Below, piece by piece: positions 1-13,488 of a stretch of 64,000 nucleotides of DNA. Source of the stretch: Mactromeris polynyma. Lineage: Eukaryota; Mollusca; Bivalvia; Venerida; Mactridae. Location of the stretch: positions 18,218,860 to 18,282,859 of the forward strand of contig JASFXZ010000005.1 in NCBI GenBank assembly GCA_032209605.1, read 5' to 3'. The notes under the pieces were generated by a model. It was not told the DNA's origin and made no database searches. It saw only the letters and a program-made list of their open reading frames with translations. Position 1 is the first letter of the stretch; each line of letters begins with the position of its first letter. Position numbers and translations under genes: made by a program.

Positions 1-3000
1 TTTAGATGCAAGTATACACATATATATATATTTCAATAGTTGGCATCAAGACGAACAAAATGATGTATTACTTGACATATTTACGTGAAAACAAAATTTT
101 CGCTAAAAATCGAAATCGCGTACAGGTCTTGACCTGTGATAGAATTTCATTTTTCTGAAAAAAAATCTTTCTCTCCGATTTTGCTCATTTTCTCAGGACT
201 TAAAGACCTACCTACTCCGTCGACAAAAATGTCTTCAGCTATGCAATATATCCATTTCAGAGTCAGTCAGAGCCAGTCAGAGTCAGTCAGAGTCAGTCAG
301 AGTCAGTCAGAGTCAGTCAGGGGCAGCATAAGCCGTAAATTTAGATGCAAGTATACACATATATATATATTTCAATAGTTGGCATCAAGACGAACAAAAT
401 GATGTATTACTTGACATATTTACGTGAAAACAAAATTTTCGCTAAAAATCGAAATCGCGTACAGGTCTTGACCTGTGATAGAATTTCATTTTTCTGAAAA
501 AAAATATTTCTCTCCGATTTTGCTCATTTTCTCAGGACTTAAAGACCTACCTACTCCGTCGACAAAAATGTCTTCAGCTATGCAATATATCCATTTCAGA
601 GTAAGTCAGAGCCAGTCAGAGTCAGTCAGAGTCAGTCAGAGTCAGTGATAGTCAGTCAGGGGCAGCATAAGCCGTAAATTTAGATGCAAGTATACACATA
701 TATATATATTTCAATAGCTGGCATCAAGACGAACAAAATGATGTATTACTTGACATATTTACGTGAAAACAAAATTTTCGCTAAAAATCGAAATCGCGTA
801 CAGGTCTTGCCTGACTTGTGATAGAATTTCATTTTTCTGAAAAAAAACATTTCTCTCCGATTTTGCTCATTTTCTCAGGACTTAAAGACCTACCTACTCC
901 GTCGACAAAAATGTCTTCAGCTATGCAATATATCCATTTCAGAGTCAGTCAGAGTCAGTCAGAGTCAGTCAGAGTCAGTCAGAGTCAGTCAGAGTCAGTC
1001 AGAGTCAGTCAGGGGCAGCATAAGCCGTAAATTTAGATGCAAGTATACACATATATATATATATCAATAGTTGGCATCAAGACGAACAAAATGATGTATT
1101 ACTTGACATATTTACGTGAAAACAAAATTTTCGCTAAAAATCGAAATCGCGTACAGGTCTTGACCTGTGATAGAATTTCATTTTTCTGAAAAACAATATT
1201 TTTCTCCGATTTTGCTCATTTTCTCAGGACTTAAAGACCTACCTACTCCGTCGACAAAAATGTCTTCAGCTATGCAATATATCCATTTCAGAGTCAGTCA
1301 GAGCCAGTCAGAATCAGTCAGAGTCAGTCAGAGTCAGTCAGGGGCAGCATAAGCCGTAAATTTAGATGCAAGTATACACATATATATATATTTCAATAGT
1401 TGGCATCAAGACGAACAAAATGATGTATTACTTGACATATTTACGTGAAAACAAAATTTTCGCTAAAAATCGAAATCGCGTACAGGTCTTGACCTGTGAT
1501 AGAATTTCATTTTTCTGAAAAAAAATATTTCTCTCCGATTTTGCTCATTTTCTCAGGACTTAAAGACCTACCTACTCCGTCGACAAAAATGTCTTCAGCT
1601 ATGCAATATATCCATTTCAGAGTCAGTCAGAGCCAGTCAGAGTCAGTCAGAGTCAGTCAGAGTCAGTCAGAGTCAGTCAGGGGCAGCATAAGCCGTAAAT
1701 TTAGATGCAAGTATACACATATATATATATTTCAATAGTTGGCATCAAGACGAACAAAATGATGTATTACTTGACATATTTACGTGAAAACAAAATTTTC
1801 GCTAAAAATCGAAATCGCGTACAGGTCTTGACCTGTGATAGAATTTCATTTTTCTGAAAAAAAATATTTCTCTCCGATTTTGCTCATTTTCTCAGGACTT
1901 AAAGACCTACCTACTCCGTCGACAAAAATGTCTTCAGCTATGCAATATATCCATTTCAGAGTCAGTCAGAGCCAGTCAGAGTCAGTCAGAGTCAGTCAGA
2001 GTCAGTCAGAGTCAGTCAGAGTCAGTCAGAGTCAGTCAGGGGCAGCATAAGCCGTAAATTTAGATGCAAGTATACACATATATATATATTTCAATAGTTG
2101 GCGTCAAGACGAACAAAATGATGTATTACTTGACATATTTACGTGAAAACAAAATTTTCGCTAAAAATCGAAATCGCGTACAGGTCTTGACCTGTGATAG
2201 AATTTCATTTTTCTGAAAAAAAATATTTCTCTCCGATTTTGCTCATTTTCTCAGGACTTAAAGACCTACCTACTCCGTCGACAAAAATGTCTTCAGCTAT
2301 GCAATATATCCATTTCAGAGTCAGTCAGAGCCAGTCAGAGTCAGTCAGAGTCAGTCAGAGTCAGTCAGAGTCAGTCAGGGGCAGCATAAGCCGTAAATTT
2401 AGATGCAAGTATACACATATATATATATTTCAATAGTTGGCATCAAGACGAACAAAATGATGTATTACTTGACATATTTACGTGAAAACAAAATTTTCGC
2501 TAAAAATCGAAATCGCGTACAGGTCTTGACCTGTGATAGAATTTCATTTTTCTGAAAAAAAATATTTCTCTCCGATTTTGCTCATTTTCTCAGGACTTAA
2601 AGACCTACCTACTCCGTCGACAAAAATGTCTTCAGCTATGCAATATATCCATTTCAGAGTCAGTCAGAGCCAGTCAGAGTCAGTCAGAGTCAGTCAGAGT
2701 CAGTCAGGGGCAGCATAAGCCGTAAATTTAGATGCAAGTATACACATATATATATATATCAATAGTTGGCATCAAGACGAACAAAATGATGTATTACTTG
2801 ACATATTTACGTGAAAACAAAATTTTCGCTAAAAATCGAAATCGCGTTCAGGTCTTGACCTGTGATAGAATTTCATTTTTCTGAAAAAAAATATTTCTCT
2901 CCGATTTTGCTCATTTTCTCAGGACTTAAAGACCTACCTACTCCGTCGACAAAAATGTCTTCAGCTATGCAATATATCCATTTCAGAGTCAGTCAGAGCC

Positions 3001-6000
3001 AGTCAGAGTCAGTCAGAGTCAGTCAGAGTCAGTGATAGTCAGTCAGGGGCAGCATAAGCCGTAAATTTAGATGCAAGTATACACATATATATATATTTCA
3101 ATAGTTGGCATCAAGACGAACAAAATGATGTATTACTTGACATATGTACGTGAAAACAAAATTTTCGCTAAAAATCGAAATCGCGTACAGGTCTTGACCT
3201 GTGATAGAATTTCATTTTTCTGAAAAAAAATATTTCTCTCCGATTTTGCTCATTTTCTCAGGACTTAAAGACCTACCTACTCCGTCGACAAAAATGTCTT
3301 CAGCTATGCAATATATCCATTTCAGAGTCAGTCAGAGCCAGTCAGAGTCAGTCAGAGTCAGTCAGAGTCAGTCAGGGGCAGCATAAGCCGTAAATTTAGA
3401 TGCAAGTATACACATATATATATATATCAATAGTTGGCATCAAGACGAACAAAATGATGTATTACTTGACATATTTACGTGAAAACAAAATTTTCGCTAA
3501 AAATCGAAATCGCGTACAGGTCTTGACCTGTGATAGAATTTCATTTTTCTGAAAAATAATATTTTTCTCCGATTTTGCTCATTTTCTCAGGACTTAAAGA
3601 CCTACCTACTCCGTCGACAAAAATGTCTTCAGCTATGCAATATATCCATTTCAGAGTCAGTCAGAGCCAGTCAGAGTCAGTCAGAGTCAGTCAGAGTCAG
3701 TGATAGTCAGTCAGGGGCAGCATAAGCCGTAAATTTAGATGCAAGTATACACATATATATATATTTCAATAGTTGGCATCAAGACGAACAAAATGATGTA
3801 TTACTTGACATATTTACGTGAAAACAAAATTTTCGCTAAAAATCGAAATCGCGCACAGGTCTTGACCTGTGATAGAATTTCATTTTTCTGAAAAAAAATA
3901 TTTCTCTCCGATTTTGCTCATTTTCTCAGGACTTAAAGACCTACCTACTCCGTCGACAAAAATGTCTTCAGCTATGCAATATATCCATTTCAGAGTCAGT
4001 CAGAGCCAGTCAGAGTCAGTCAGAGTCAGTCAGAGTCAGTCAGAGTCAGTCAGGGGCAGCATAAGCCGTAAATTTAGATGCAAGTATACACATATATATA
4101 TATTTCAATAGTTGGCATCAAGACGAACAAAATGATGTATTACTTGACATATTTACGTGAAAACAAAATTTTCGCTAAAAATCGAAATCGCGTACAGGTC
4201 TTGACCTGTGATTGAATTTCATTTTTCTGAAAAAAAATATTTCTCTCCGATTTTGCTCATTTTCTCAGCACTTAAAGACCTACCTACTCCGTCGACAAAA
4301 ATGTCTTCAGCTATGCAATATATCCATTTCAGAGTCAGTCAGAGCCAGTCAGAGTCAGTCAGAGTCAGTCAGAGTCAGTCAGGGGCAGCATAAGCCGTAA
4401 ATTTAGATGCAAGTATACACATATATATATATATCAATAGTTGGCATCAAGACGAACAAAATGATGTATTACTTGACATATTTACGTGAAAACAAAATTT
4501 TCGCTAAAAATCGAAATCGCGTTCAGGTCTTGACCTGTGATAGAATTTCATTTTTCTGAAAAAAAATATTTCTCTCCGATTTTGCTCATTTTCTCAGGAC
4601 TTAAAGACCTACCTACTCCGTCGACAAAAATGTCTTCAGCTATGCAATATATCCATTTCAGAGTCAGTCAGAGCCAGTCAGAGTCAGTCAGAGTCAGTCA
4701 GAGTCAGTGATAGTCAGTCAGGGGCAGCATAAGCCGTAAGTTTAGATGCAAGTATACACATATATATATATTTCAATAGTTGGCATCAAGACGAACAAAA
4801 TGATGTATTACTTGACATATGTACGTGAAAACAAAATTTTCGCTAAAAATCGAAATCGCGTACAGGTCTTGACCTGTGATAGAATTTCATTTTTCTGAAA
4901 AAAAATATTTCTCTCCGATTTTGCTCATTTTCTCAGGACTTAAAGACCTACCTACTCCGTCGACAAAAATGTCTTCAGCTATGCAATATATCCATTTCAG
5001 AGTCAGTCAGAGCCAGTCAGAGTCAGTCAGAGTCAGTCAGAGTCAGTCAGAGTCAGTCAGGGGCAGCATAAGCCGTAAATTTAGATGCAAGTATACACAT
5101 ATATATATATATCAATAGTTGGCATCAAGACGAACAAAATGATGTATTACTTGACATATTTACGTGAAAACAAAATTTTCGCTAAAAATCGAAATCGCGT
5201 ACAGGTCTTGACCTGTGATAGAATTTCATTTTTCTGAAAAATAATATTTTTCTCCGATTTTGCTCATTTTCTCAGGACTTAAAGACCTACCTACTCCGTC
5301 GACAAAAATGTCTTCAGCTATGCAATATATCCATTTCAGAGTCAGTCAGAGCCAGTCAGAGTCAGTCAGAGTCAGTCAGAGTCAGTCAGAGTCAGTCAGG
5401 GGCAGCATAAGCCGTAAATTTAGATGCAAGTATACACATATATATATATTTCAATAGTTGGCATCAAGACGAACAAAATGATGTATTACTTGACATATTT
5501 ACGTGAAAACAAAATTTTCGCTAAAAATCGAAATCGCGTACAGGTCTTGACCTGTGATAGAATTTCATTTTTCTGAAAAAAAATATTTCTCTCCGATTTT
5601 GCTCATTTTCTCAGGACTTAAAGACCTACCTACTCCGTCGACAAAAATGTCTTCAGCTATGCAATATATCCATTTCAGAGTCAGTCAGAGCCAGTCAGAG
5701 TCAGTCAGAGTCAGTCAGAGTCAGTGATAGTCAGTCAGGGGCAGCATAAGCCGTAAATTTAGATGCAAGTATACACATATATATATATTTCAATAGTTGG
5801 CATCAAGACGAACAAAATGATGTATTACTTGACATATTTACGTGAAAACAAAATTTTCGCTAAAAATCGAAATCGCGTACAGGTCTTGACCTGTGATAGA
5901 ATTTCATTTTTCTGAAAAAAAATATTTCTCTCCGATTTTGCTCATTTTCTCAGGACTTAAAGACCTACCTACTCCGTCGACAAAAATGTCTTCAGCTATG

Positions 6001-8057
6001 CAATATATCCATTTCAGAGTCAGTCAGAGCCAGTCAGAGTCAGTCAGAGTCAGTCAGAGTCAGTCAGGGGCAGCATAAGCCGTAAATTTAGATGCAAGTA
6101 TACACATATATATATATTTCAATAGTTGGCATCAAGACGAACAAAATGATGTATTACTTGACATATTTACGTGAAAACAAAATTTTCGCTAAAAATCGAA
6201 ATCGCGTACAGGTCTTGACCTGTGATAGAATTTCATTTTTCTGAAAAAAAATATTTTTCTCCGATTTTGCTCATTTTCTCAGGACTTAAAGACCTACCTA
6301 CTCCGTCGACAAAAATGTCTTCAGCTATGCAATATATCCATTTCAGAGTCAGTCAGAGCCAGTCAGAGTCAGTCAGGGGCAGCATAAGCCGTAAATTTAG
6401 ATGCAAGTATACACATATATATATATTTCAATAGTTGGCATCAAGACGAACACAATGATGTATTACTTGACATATTTACGTGAAAACAAAATTTTCGCTA
6501 AAAATCGAAATCGCGTACAGGTCTTGACCTGTGATAGAATTTCATTTTTCTGAAAAAAAATCTTTCTCTCCGATTTTGCTCATTTTCTCAGGACTTAAAG
6601 ACCTACCTACTCCGTCGACAAAAATGTCTTCAGCTATGCAATATATCCATTTCAGAGTCAGTCAGAGCCAGTCAGAGTCAGTCAGAGTCAGTCAGAGTCA
6701 GTCAGAGTCAGTCAGGGGCAGCATAAGCCGTAAATTTAGATGCAAGTATACACATATATATATATTTCAATAGTTGGCATCAAGACGAACAAAATGATGT
6801 ATTACTTGACATATTTACGTGAAAACAAAATTTTCGCTAAAAATCGAAATCGCGTACAGGTCTTGACCTGTGATAGAATTTCATTTTTCTGAAAAAAAAT
6901 ATTTCTCTCCGATTTTGCTCATTTTCTCAGGACTTAAAGACCTACCTACTCCGTCGACAAAAATGTCTTCAGCTATGCAATATATCCATTTCAGAGTAAG
7001 TCAGAGCCAGTCAGAGTCAGTCAGAGTCAGTCAGAGTCAGTGATAGTCAGTCAGGGGCAGCATAAGCCGTAAATTTAGATGCAAGTATACACATATATAT
7101 ATATTTCAATAGTTGGCATCAAGACGAACAAAATGATGTATTACTTGACATATTTACGTGAAAACAAAATTTTCGCTAAAAATCGAAATCGCGTACAGGT
7201 CTTGACCTGTGATAGAATTTCATTTTTCTGAAAAAAAATCTTTCTCTCCGATTTTGCTCATTTTCTCAGGACTTAAAGACCTACCTACTCCGTCGACAAA
7301 AATGTCTTCAGCTATGCAATATATCCATTTCAGAGTCAGTCAGAGCCAGTCAGAGTCAGTCAGAGTCAGTCAGAGTCAGTCAGAGTCAGTCAGGGGCAGC
7401 ATAAGCCGTAAATTTAGATGCAAGTATACACATATATATATATTTCAATAGTTGGCATCAAGACGAACAAAATGATGTATTACTTGACATATTTACGTGA
7501 AAACAAAATTTTCGCTAAAAATCGAAATCGCGTACAGGTCTTGACCTGTGATAGAATTTCATTTTTCTGAAAAAAAATATTTCTCTCCGATTTTGCTCAT
7601 TTTCTCAGGACTTAAAGACCTACCTACTCCGTCGACAAAAATGTCTTCAGCTATGCAATATATCCATTTCAGAGTAAGTCAGAGCCAGTCAGAGTCAGTC
7701 AGAGTCAGTCAGAGTCAGTGATAGTCAGTCAGGGGCAGCATAAGCCGTAAATTTAGATGCAAGTATACACATATATATATATTTCAATAGTTGGCATCAA
7801 GACGAACAAAATGATGTATTACTTGACATATTTACGTGAAAACAAAATTTTCGCTAAAAATCGAAATCGCGTACAGGTCTTGCTTGACCTGTGATAGAAT
7901 TTCATTTTTCTGAAAAAAAATATTTCTCTCCGATTTTGCTCATTTTCTCAGGACTTAAAGACCTACCTACTCCGTCGACAAAAATGTCTTCAGCTATGCA
8001 ATATATCCATTTCAGAGTCAGTCAGAGCCAGTCAGAGTCAGTCAGAGTCAGTCAGTT
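1..8057 (+). repeat. Satellite array, ~339-bp monomer with nested 10-bp subrepeat
   Basis: Head-to-tail monomers marked by the landmark tgatagaatttcat, 24 copies with GAATTTC at 142, 481, 824, 1173, 1502, 1841, 2200 and so on to 7897. Spacing is mostly 339 bp, with 309, 329, 349 and 359 variants. These ten-base steps come from the number of agtcagtcag units at the end of each monomer; two monomers gain 4 bp instead (343). Each monomer also has an (at)n run, a SalI-type gtcgac and a palindrome acaggtcttgacctgt. The array runs off the left edge and stops inside the agtcagtcag tract at about 8057. The recurring 61-80 codon frames open with GTG and sit in every unit, so they are not genes. Confidence 0.97.
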
Positions 8058-9618
8058 ACTTTTTGTTTTATGGTTGGGGTTTTAGCCTACAACGGGCGAT
8101 CGAATTATTTTTCATAATGTATCTTAGCGTTTTTCGGTAATGTCATGCAAATTTATTAACATAATATCTCTATAGTCTATTTCTATATCGGTTTCACTGC
8201 GTCATTTTGTACCGTATACGGTATGCCCTTATTCCAATATCACTAGTCAAATGTACACTAAAAGTCCGTACCAGACATAAACACGTTTCGATAGGTCAAT
8301 TTTAAAAGCATACTACTGTCTTCGTGATTGAGATAATAATATAAATAACGTGTCATTGTAAAGGTATTGAATGTATCTTGTATATTAAGATATGAAACAT
8401 TTGACCTCTTTCCTTCGTCCGTATAGTGGTGAGAAATATTTCATATACGGCTTATTTTGCTTAAAATGCCACATTTAATATATATTTCTCGCTTGTTTTT
8501 TGTTATGTCTAATTAAATGTGCAACCATTACATATGTATTTAAAATATATTCAAAATAATATCAAGTTAATAAGTGTTTGTCCGTCCGTCTGTCCGTGGT
8601 ATACGAAAAATCATTCATTATCGTTTTTTGGTCGGGAACATTTCGGGATATTACACTTATTTCAAGTAACTGTAACGAAGTTATTCATGACTGTAAAATA
8701 ATAATACTTACAGATTTGTAGAGATTAAATGTTACTCTTATATATACATTTATTTTATAATTTTATTTATTTGAAATTAGTCAAATATTGACAATTGCCT
8801 AGTTTCGCGTTCAATATACATAAGCACACTCATTTCATCCATCTCTCCTGGTAATTTATTTTTACTTGAACTTACATTATTTATATATTAAACATTATTT
8901 ACCGTTAGTATAATACATGTTTTTTCATATTTTTATCTTCACTAATTAATTTATAATTAATTATTGAAATTTGTATAATATAATTACGCGGTGTTAGTAA
9001 ATCCATGAATATCGCCTTTCGGACTGTATGTCAATTGTATGTTCTATCACTACCTTCCGAGGGGACCAGAGCGTAGTGTGCCATACAGAGATGTGTATAT
9101 TTATGTCACAGCTAAACAATGAGACCACTATCATGTATATATTTGGCCATATGTAGTCGTGATAACTGTTACAAGGGGTGATATTCTCAGAATAATGGAA
9201 GGAAATTCAAACCTTTGGCCATTTTCGACAACTCACGACCACATATCAATTCCGGTGGTTTTAATGTATGCATGTTTCATGCATGGTTGTACAAAATATG
9301 ATATATAGCTACACATACATACCATAATTTGGACATACCATACGCATAACAGTCAAGATTCACATTATAAAATAGTTCGGCGGTATAATGTTTGATTCCC
9401 TGCCATAGACCCCGACCATGTGGATAACATAGGTGATAAGTACATCGAGTTGTGAAAGCGAAACTGGCCTAAGTGATACTTTTCAGAAAGTCACTTCTTT
9501 GCATAAAACAATTCAACACATTTATACCCATCTTTGTGAAACGACTGCATCCATAAATTATCAATTTTACATAATATTGTAAAAATGTCCAAACGGTCTA
9601 AGTGAAATGCAATCAATT
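8058..9618. other. AT-rich intergenic DNA, no gene seen
   Basis: The satellite ends abruptly and unique AT-rich sequence follows. I see no long frame with protein-like composition, no tRNA and no recognisable transposon end. Short frames here, for example near 8519-8701, have random-looking composition. Confidence 0.6.
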
Positions 9619-9670
9619 TTAATGCTAAAACGGTCTAGTGCATTTTGCACTTAGACTGTTTTGGCATTAA
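9619..9670. other. Imperfect palindrome / hairpin
   Basis: The arms ttaatgctaaaacggtctag and the complement of ctnagactgttttggcattaa pair over about 24 positions with a ttt loop at 9643-9645. A partial direct copy of the arm (acggtctaagtgaaatgcaa) lies just upstream near 9594. It could be a fold-back MITE core or a transcribed hairpin. Confidence 0.6.
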
Positions 9671-10014
9671 TTTTTGAACTAATAATTACTTAGTTGCTGA
9701 AGCTTAAGTGACACTTATTTTTCAAACAGTATTTGTTCTGCTTATTAAACTATTGCATACATGTTATTAATTTAAATATAAGTCTTTTGAACCATTTTAT
9801 TTAAAATTAACACATTTTTATTCATTTTTTTGTCACTCATACCATTTTTTCTGTCCTAATTTTGTACATAGATATTGTTCACATGTATTACAAATAATTA
9901 ATATTGATATTAATATGATTGTGACATCTTGGGCGTATTCCTTTCGGGGTGCGGAGTACTCCAAACAATGTAAATGTCAAAGGAACAACTTGGAACCGTG
10001 TTCTATGTTGTTCG
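9671..10014. other. Unique AT-rich spacer, nothing seen
   Basis: No coding, RNA or repeat signal that I can support. Short overlapping frames on both strands from 9888 look random. Confidence 0.5.
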
Positions 10015-11301
10015 GACAGTATAAATATGTAAGAAAGCTGATTCACCGCATTGCATTCGTCCCAGTGTTTATTTCTATGCAAATATATATTGTAGAACCG
10101 TTGTCGCGAGGATGTCAACGATGTTACTTCACATAAAAATATATGCCAGCATGCATTAAATAATGATCCCAGTTCGGTCATTTCTTCTTCATTTCACGGT
10201 AAAATCGGGTATAGTTTTGCTAACCGTCGTTTGCTGAGATTCATATCGCCATCATATCGAGCTAACCTACAGTTGTAATCAGTCTTGTTATTTTATTCCA
10301 GCTCCGAATACAGTATTCATTAAACGAACGGAAGACAACGTGCACACCTGTAAAATTATCTTGCTGCGATCAAAGGTAAAGGACCAGTGTGCAAAGCCAG
10401 TTATATATGCATGTATGTTGTAAGTTCTTCTTCAAATGATTTTATTAGATTTTCTTTTCATAGGATTATTATTACGCGGTAATTGTTTTTCTTAGGTTAT
10501 GTCAGTTTATTGAGTCCTCGCAGCCTTTTACAGGTTTTACCTGAATTGATATGTTCTGCAGGATATACACGCACACGTAACATGTTTCATTTATATTGCA
10601 AAAACTACAGGTATCATTCGAAGCTTGAATGTCCGTCCGTCTGTTTATTTGTACTGTCTGCACTGTAATTCTAACGTAAGTATATGTGTACCGTTTGACC
10701 TCCTTTATGCCTTATGTTTTGTGGATTGTTGTTTTTCCAGAGGTCTGCGTGTGGGGGCACTGTCTTGTGTATGTGGCGTTTCCTGTAGTTACGTATTCTT
10801 TCTCTTTTGAATCTGATATGAAATTTGATTCCTGATAATGTATTCCTTATGCCAAAATCTAGAAATACCATGTCTGTATACAAGGGAGATAATAAACAGT
10901 TTACGTCAATACAACGTTTTTGAATTTCGCTATGAATTTAAATAACACTGTTTGCCATTGGCGGAAATATATATCGTAAACATACCGTTACTTACGTATT
11001 CTTGTTTGTACATCGAATTGCGTCAGGAATTATACAGTTCGATAATCCGATAAATTGTTCATTGTAAATACAGTCACTATGATGCATTAAGTCAGTAGGA
11101 TTGAAATCGTTGATTATTTGGTAGTATTAAATGCGTTATTTATAAAGATATTGTCTTGGAATGTATAACATCAATGAACAGTCATACTTGCTTTTTTCGG
11201 ATAAATTTGAGATTTTTTTTTTCTAATCCCGTTATTGCATTTGTTGTTTAAAACGTTACTTTTTACATATATGTCAAGTGTTTCAGAGTTGCGTTACTCT
11301 C
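10015..11301. repeat. Local duplication, longer copy
   Basis: 10015-10360 and 11190-11301 match 11942-12300 and 12325-12445 closely, including ccgttgtcgcgaggatgtca, the tatcgagctaacctacagtt stretch and gagttgcgttactctcata. The intervening 10361-11189 is missing from the second copy except for a short piece around attattacgcggtaatt (10462-10484). No protein is evident. The segment 10705-10805 is itself similar to 16770-16880, an older dispersed repeat. Confidence 0.8.
10705..10805. repeat. Dispersed repeat shared with 16.8 kb
   Basis: This segment and 16770-16880 share gttttgtggattgttgtttt (with changes), aggtctg, cactgtcttgtg and gtggcgttyccygtag. Frames exist on both strands but none shows a recognisable domain. 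I take it as a repeat fragment of unknown class. Confidence 0.55.
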
Positions 11302-11941
11302 ATATTGTGTAATGTCGATTACATTGTTTATATCACTGCATTCTGACAGACGCGATATTGTCGGCATGATACTAAATGAAATAAAAGCAAGAACAATGTA
11401 CGGATTACATTTAAATGACCACGTGACGCAGGTGAGTCTTTTTTCAAGCGTTGGCTTGAATATGATCTATCGGCAAAAATAATTACTTTCTGGGTATTGA
11501 ACCGGTATACATTGCTACCTGATGAACGTCTATGATGCGGAGTACATGTATATATTTACAAACAATCAAAAAAATAAAGAACACCTCGGATGAGAGTCTT
11601 AACTTTTCAATAATACATCTACATACAGAACGTTTAACCGACTGAGTTATTGAAGCACACACAGTTTAGTTCTATGTAATTTATTGCTCAGGTACACTGG
11701 GCTTGTGAATTGATATTTACAATTTCACGCTGAGAGATGGCTTGTGTTCTCCAACATGACAAGAGAAACCCAAAATCCATGCTGTACAATGGAATATGTA
11801 TACTTGTTACACGGATAAAAGGAATTTTATTACTATGGCTTTTAATTTACACGCTTGCAATTGAATATTCCCTTCATCGAGCCTCTTGTTTCGGACGCAT
11901 GCAGGAACTGGAGTGTTCAATGTGTAGCTAGCTTCTACGTG
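11302..11941. other. Unique spacer, no gene seen
   Basis: AT-rich DNA between the two copies of the local duplication. A 64-codon frame at 11737-11931 begins with ATG but has no recognisable domain, no splice context and no second copy to support it. Confidence 0.5.
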
Positions 11942-12445
11942 ACAGTATAAATGTGTAAGAAAGCTAATTATCCGCATTGCATTCGTCCCAGTGTTTATTT
12001 ATATGCAAATATATACTAGTATTGTAGATATTTACGACAAACCGTTGTCGCGAGGATGTCAACGATGTTACTTCACATAAAAATATATGCCAGTAAGCAT
12101 GTAATAATGATCACAGTTCGGTCTTTTCATGTTCATTTCACGGTAAAATCGGGTATAGTGTTGCTATCCGTCGTTTGCTGAGATTCACATCGCCATCATA
12201 TCGAGCTAACCTACAGTTGGAATCAGTCTTGTTATTTTATTCCAGCTCCAAATACAGTATTCATTAAACGAACGGAATACAACGTGCACACCTGTAAAAA
12301 TACCGAGGAATATTATTACGCGGTAATTTGCTTTTTTCGGATAAATTTGAGATTACTTTTTTTCTAATCCCGTCATTGCATTTGTTGTTTTAAACGTTAC
12401 TTTTTACATATAAATCAAGTGTTCCAGAGTTGCGTTACTCTCATA
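11942..12445. repeat. Local duplication, shorter copy
   Basis: Counterpart of 10015-11301 with most of the middle deleted. The match ends exactly at gttactctcata (12445), where gggcccgtttcataa begins. In the other copy the same cata (11301-11304) continues as ttgtgtaatg. The two copies therefore show a filled and an empty site for the Harbinger-like end. Confidence 0.8.
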
Positions 12446-12858
12446 GGGCCCGTTTCATAAACGATCTTAAGACGTATCTTATCTTAAATTCTATCTGACG
12501 TTAACTTAGCGAGGAAAATGCGTTTTATGAACGTTATCTTAGCTAATATTATCGTAGAAATTGTCGTAACTTTACGAGAACGTCAAACCTCTCTTAGTAC
12601 GCTCAAACTATCGTAAGTGTCATGGCCGCTTTACATATTTTTGATTTGCATCGCGGAATACGGATGAGACAGCGAGTTTTCCGAACAAGGGTTGGTTTTG
12701 ACAGTTTATCGCCTGAATATATCGTTAATAGATATAGATTTGACGAAAATACCATAAATATGATCGTACATATGGTGAAGGTGACATTATTAGTAATTAT
12801 AATAGAGGCCGGTCAGTCGATCCATTGGTACAGGAATGTACATTATTACAATTTATAG
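12446..12858 (+). mobile_element. PIF/Harbinger-like 5' end with transposase N-terminal fragment
   Basis: The segment opens with gggcccgtttcataaacgat, a terminus of the kind seen in Harbinger-type elements, and the sister copy at 11.3 kb places the boundary precisely. An ATG frame from 12622 reads MAALHIFDLHRGIRMRQRVF, followed by FRTRVGFDSLSPEYIVNRYR and F-x-ENTINMI. That pattern resembles the start of HARBI1-type nucleases (R-x-F-R-x-R, then a YRF-type segment). The frame loses resemblance after about residue 52 and stops at 78. No DDE catalytic region and no inverted 3' terminus were found, so it is a dead 5' fragment. The family call rests on memory of the pattern, not a search. Confidence 0.55.
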
Positions 12859-13488
12859 TGGAGTTAATCCATGATAATCCGACCTTGACACTTGATTTGT
12901 GTATTTCATAACAATATAAAATCCAGTAGAATCAATAGACGTCTGCATTTACCGTTTGATTAGACGGATAAGTTCTTTCTTTGTTATTATTGTTTTGTTA
13001 AATGTTTAAATTAATTAGAAATTGTATTTACGGATTATTATTATGACTTAGCCTAGATATTAATGGTATCGGGACGTTAGACATTTCGGACCCTTTCCAA
13101 TTTCGAACCATGATTTAAAAACACTTTGACCTCTACTCGCTGAACACTTCCATCCCTAATTTATAACAATGTGACTGATATTATTTATATAAACCGATAG
13201 TATAGTGTCGTAGCCGGATTGATATTTAAACATATTTTTATATGACATACAGTGCTCTGCAAATTTTAACCGATGCAGCTGCCTATGTGTGCCTCAGTGT
13301 GGCTACATCGCTGTATTATATGTAAATATAGATTACTTTGTCAAATGGCTGTTAAGTCTTCAGAAGAAAAAAATCATAGACACTTGTCCTGTTCTAATGG
13401 AAATGTAAAAATTGGCTATTGTCAATGATGTAGTTTACAATCACAATAGGCCATCATCCTATTCATAATGAATCATGTAATGAATGAA
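12859..13488. other. Spacer, no gene seen
   Basis: No frame with a protein-like pattern. I looked here for the missing 3' terminus of the Harbinger-like element and for the resumed empty-site flank (ttgtgtaatgtcg) and found neither. Confidence 0.5.

Noticed and set aside
136..8085. Recurring 61-80 codon frames in the satellite
   Set aside because: They start with GTG, occur once per monomer because the monomer (339 bp) is a multiple of three, and change end with subrepeat number. No ATG context, domain or splice site.
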